DNA from: CBDFHF01 sp965247565
Lineage (GTDB): Bacteria > Pseudomonadota > Gammaproteobacteria > Methylococcales > Methylomonadaceae
Length of the DNA stretch: 64,000 nt
Direction: 5' to 3'
Assembly: GCA_965247565.1 (NCBI GenBank)
Contig: CBDFHF010000001.1
Span: 124,001 to 188,000 of the forward strand
The notes beneath the pieces were generated by a model, which worked only from the letters and a program-made list of their open reading frames with translations, had not been told where the DNA came from and ran no database searches. Made by a program: the position numbers and the translations under genes. Shown piece by piece: positions 63,420 to 64,000 of the stretch (position 1 is the first letter of the stretch; every line of letters starts with the position of its first letter).

Positions 63420-64000
63420 TTAGCGCTTTTGGTTTAGCGCATTTATCCACTCCAGACTCCACTCAGCCACTTGATCGCGCCATGCTTTAGAAGAAAAGGT
63501 GTGATCCGATTCTATTAGATCATGGCGGGTTACTCGATCATCTGCGAGCAAAGTCTGCCATTCACTATCTTTGCTAGTAACATCTTTAAATTCTGCAGCC
63601 GTTAAATCTTTGCCGCTTAAAATTAGTAAAACCGGGTTTTTAAACCTTTGCATGCACTGCTGCATTCGGATCGGCAAACTCAGGGTTGAGTCTACTTTGG
63701 TAGGCTGGCTATTTTGCGGTTTTTCGGCACTATTGTCCGCTTCAGATGCGTTTCCCAGTAAATTCTTCAATATACCGACCAGCGATACTACAGAACCCAA
63801 ATAATCAAATTTCAGGGTAAATATTTTGCGCCATAAATCTGGATTTAAAAGCCGCTGCAAATAATAGTGTTTTAGGTAGGCTGTGGCCGCGCCTTGTTCT
63901 GTATAAACCCAAGGGTTTAGCAATATTAAACCGCGAACTCGTTCATCCTGATAGGCATAAAATAGTGCCGCCGATGCCGCATCACACAACCCCCAGATTA
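63420..64000 (-). CDS. Exosortase A system-associated hydrolase, C-terminal part (cut by window edge)
   Basis: The reverse-strand frame is open to the window end. It begins inside the nucleophile region GLCDAASAALFYAYQD and reads VRGLILLNPWVYTEQGAATAYLKHYYLQRLLNPDLWRK, which is the pattern of exosortase-A-associated hydrolase 1 (alpha/beta hydrolase). The catalytic His is in LIESDHTFSS near the end. The N terminus and neighbouring exopolysaccharide genes lie outside the window. Such genes accompany exosortase/EPS clusters. Confidence 0.8.
   Translation of the reverse strand, partial: IWGLCDAASAALFYAYQDERVRGLILLNPWVYTEQGAATAYLKHYYLQRLLNPDLWRKIFTLKFDYLGSVVSLVGILKNLLGNASEADNSAEKPQNSQPTKVDSTLSLPIRMQQCMQRFKNPVLLILSGKDLTAAEFKDVTSKDSEWQTLLADDRVTRHDLIESDHTFSSKAWRDQVAEWSLEWINALNQKR

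Noticed and set aside
1..64000. CRISPR arrays, rRNA or tRNA genes
   Set aside because: No regularly spaced repeats, cloverleaf-like sequences or rRNA segments were seen on reading both strands; a covariance search was not possible.

Overview
The window reads as the chromosome of a gammaproteobacterial methanotroph or methylotroph of the Methylococcales type. The evidence is a tetrahydromethanopterin (H4MPT) C1 cluster (fae, mch, beta-RFAP synthase, RimK-like and other ATP-grasp ligases, mfnD/mfnF-like genes, pabB) alongside gammaproteobacterial housekeeping order (gyrA-serC-pheA-hisC-tyrA/aroA-cmk-rpsA-ihfB). Gene identities come from reading the translations and motifs. No database search was run.

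Layout. 1-8.4 kb: start of a moxR-type ATPase gene, ferredoxin fdxA, a phospholipase-D-like protein followed by a secretin-domain protein, an azoreductase/YceI/pirin operon opposite a LysR regulator, and a MerR regulator with a cobalamin photoreceptor motif. 8.6-13.4 kb: a secreted GH17 glucanase-like protein, a sigma-54 activator, mutM, a low-molecular-weight phosphatase and a dienelactone-hydrolase-like protein. 13.5-24.5 kb: the gyrA to ihfB superoperon. 24.5-26.6 kb: decayed IS elements (IS5-type fragment, IS982 and IS1, the last two abutting). 26.6-35.1 kb: C92-type hydrolase, moaA, FMN-binding protein, rhlE, an M23 lipoprotein, creD, creB and creC. 35.1-37.1 kb: a scar region with an hsdM remnant, a DUF3885 gene, a group II intron 3' end and a small lipoprotein. 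37.2-40.2 kb: pntAB.

40.3-51.7 kb is the C1 cofactor region. A nucleotidyltransferase, a HAD phosphatase, beta-RFAP synthase, an ATP-grasp protein, mch, a RimK-like ligase, a CitG-like protein and fae run on the + strand. A HisA-like gene lies on the - strand. mfnD-like, mfnF-like and pabB follow as an overlapping + strand set. PabB would supply p-aminobenzoate, RFAP synthase commits it to the pterin, the ligases and MfnD/F-like enzymes decorate the pterin and the methylofuran, and Fae and Mch use the finished H4MPT to oxidise formaldehyde. Several members have no settled function and are the best candidates for undescribed chemistry, especially the CitG-like and HisA-like proteins.

51.8-55.1 kb holds a GlcG-type secreted protein, uppP and dbpA. 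55.2-63.4 kb is a mobile-element nest: an IS5-family element beside an IS3 scar is interrupted by three further elements, one DDE-type IS and two IS66 elements, each with readable target duplications. The window closes inside an exosortase-A-associated hydrolase gene. Two unrelated transposase genes (IS982 and IS5) are each broken by the same 16-17 bp sequence, which is the most unusual structural signal in the window.
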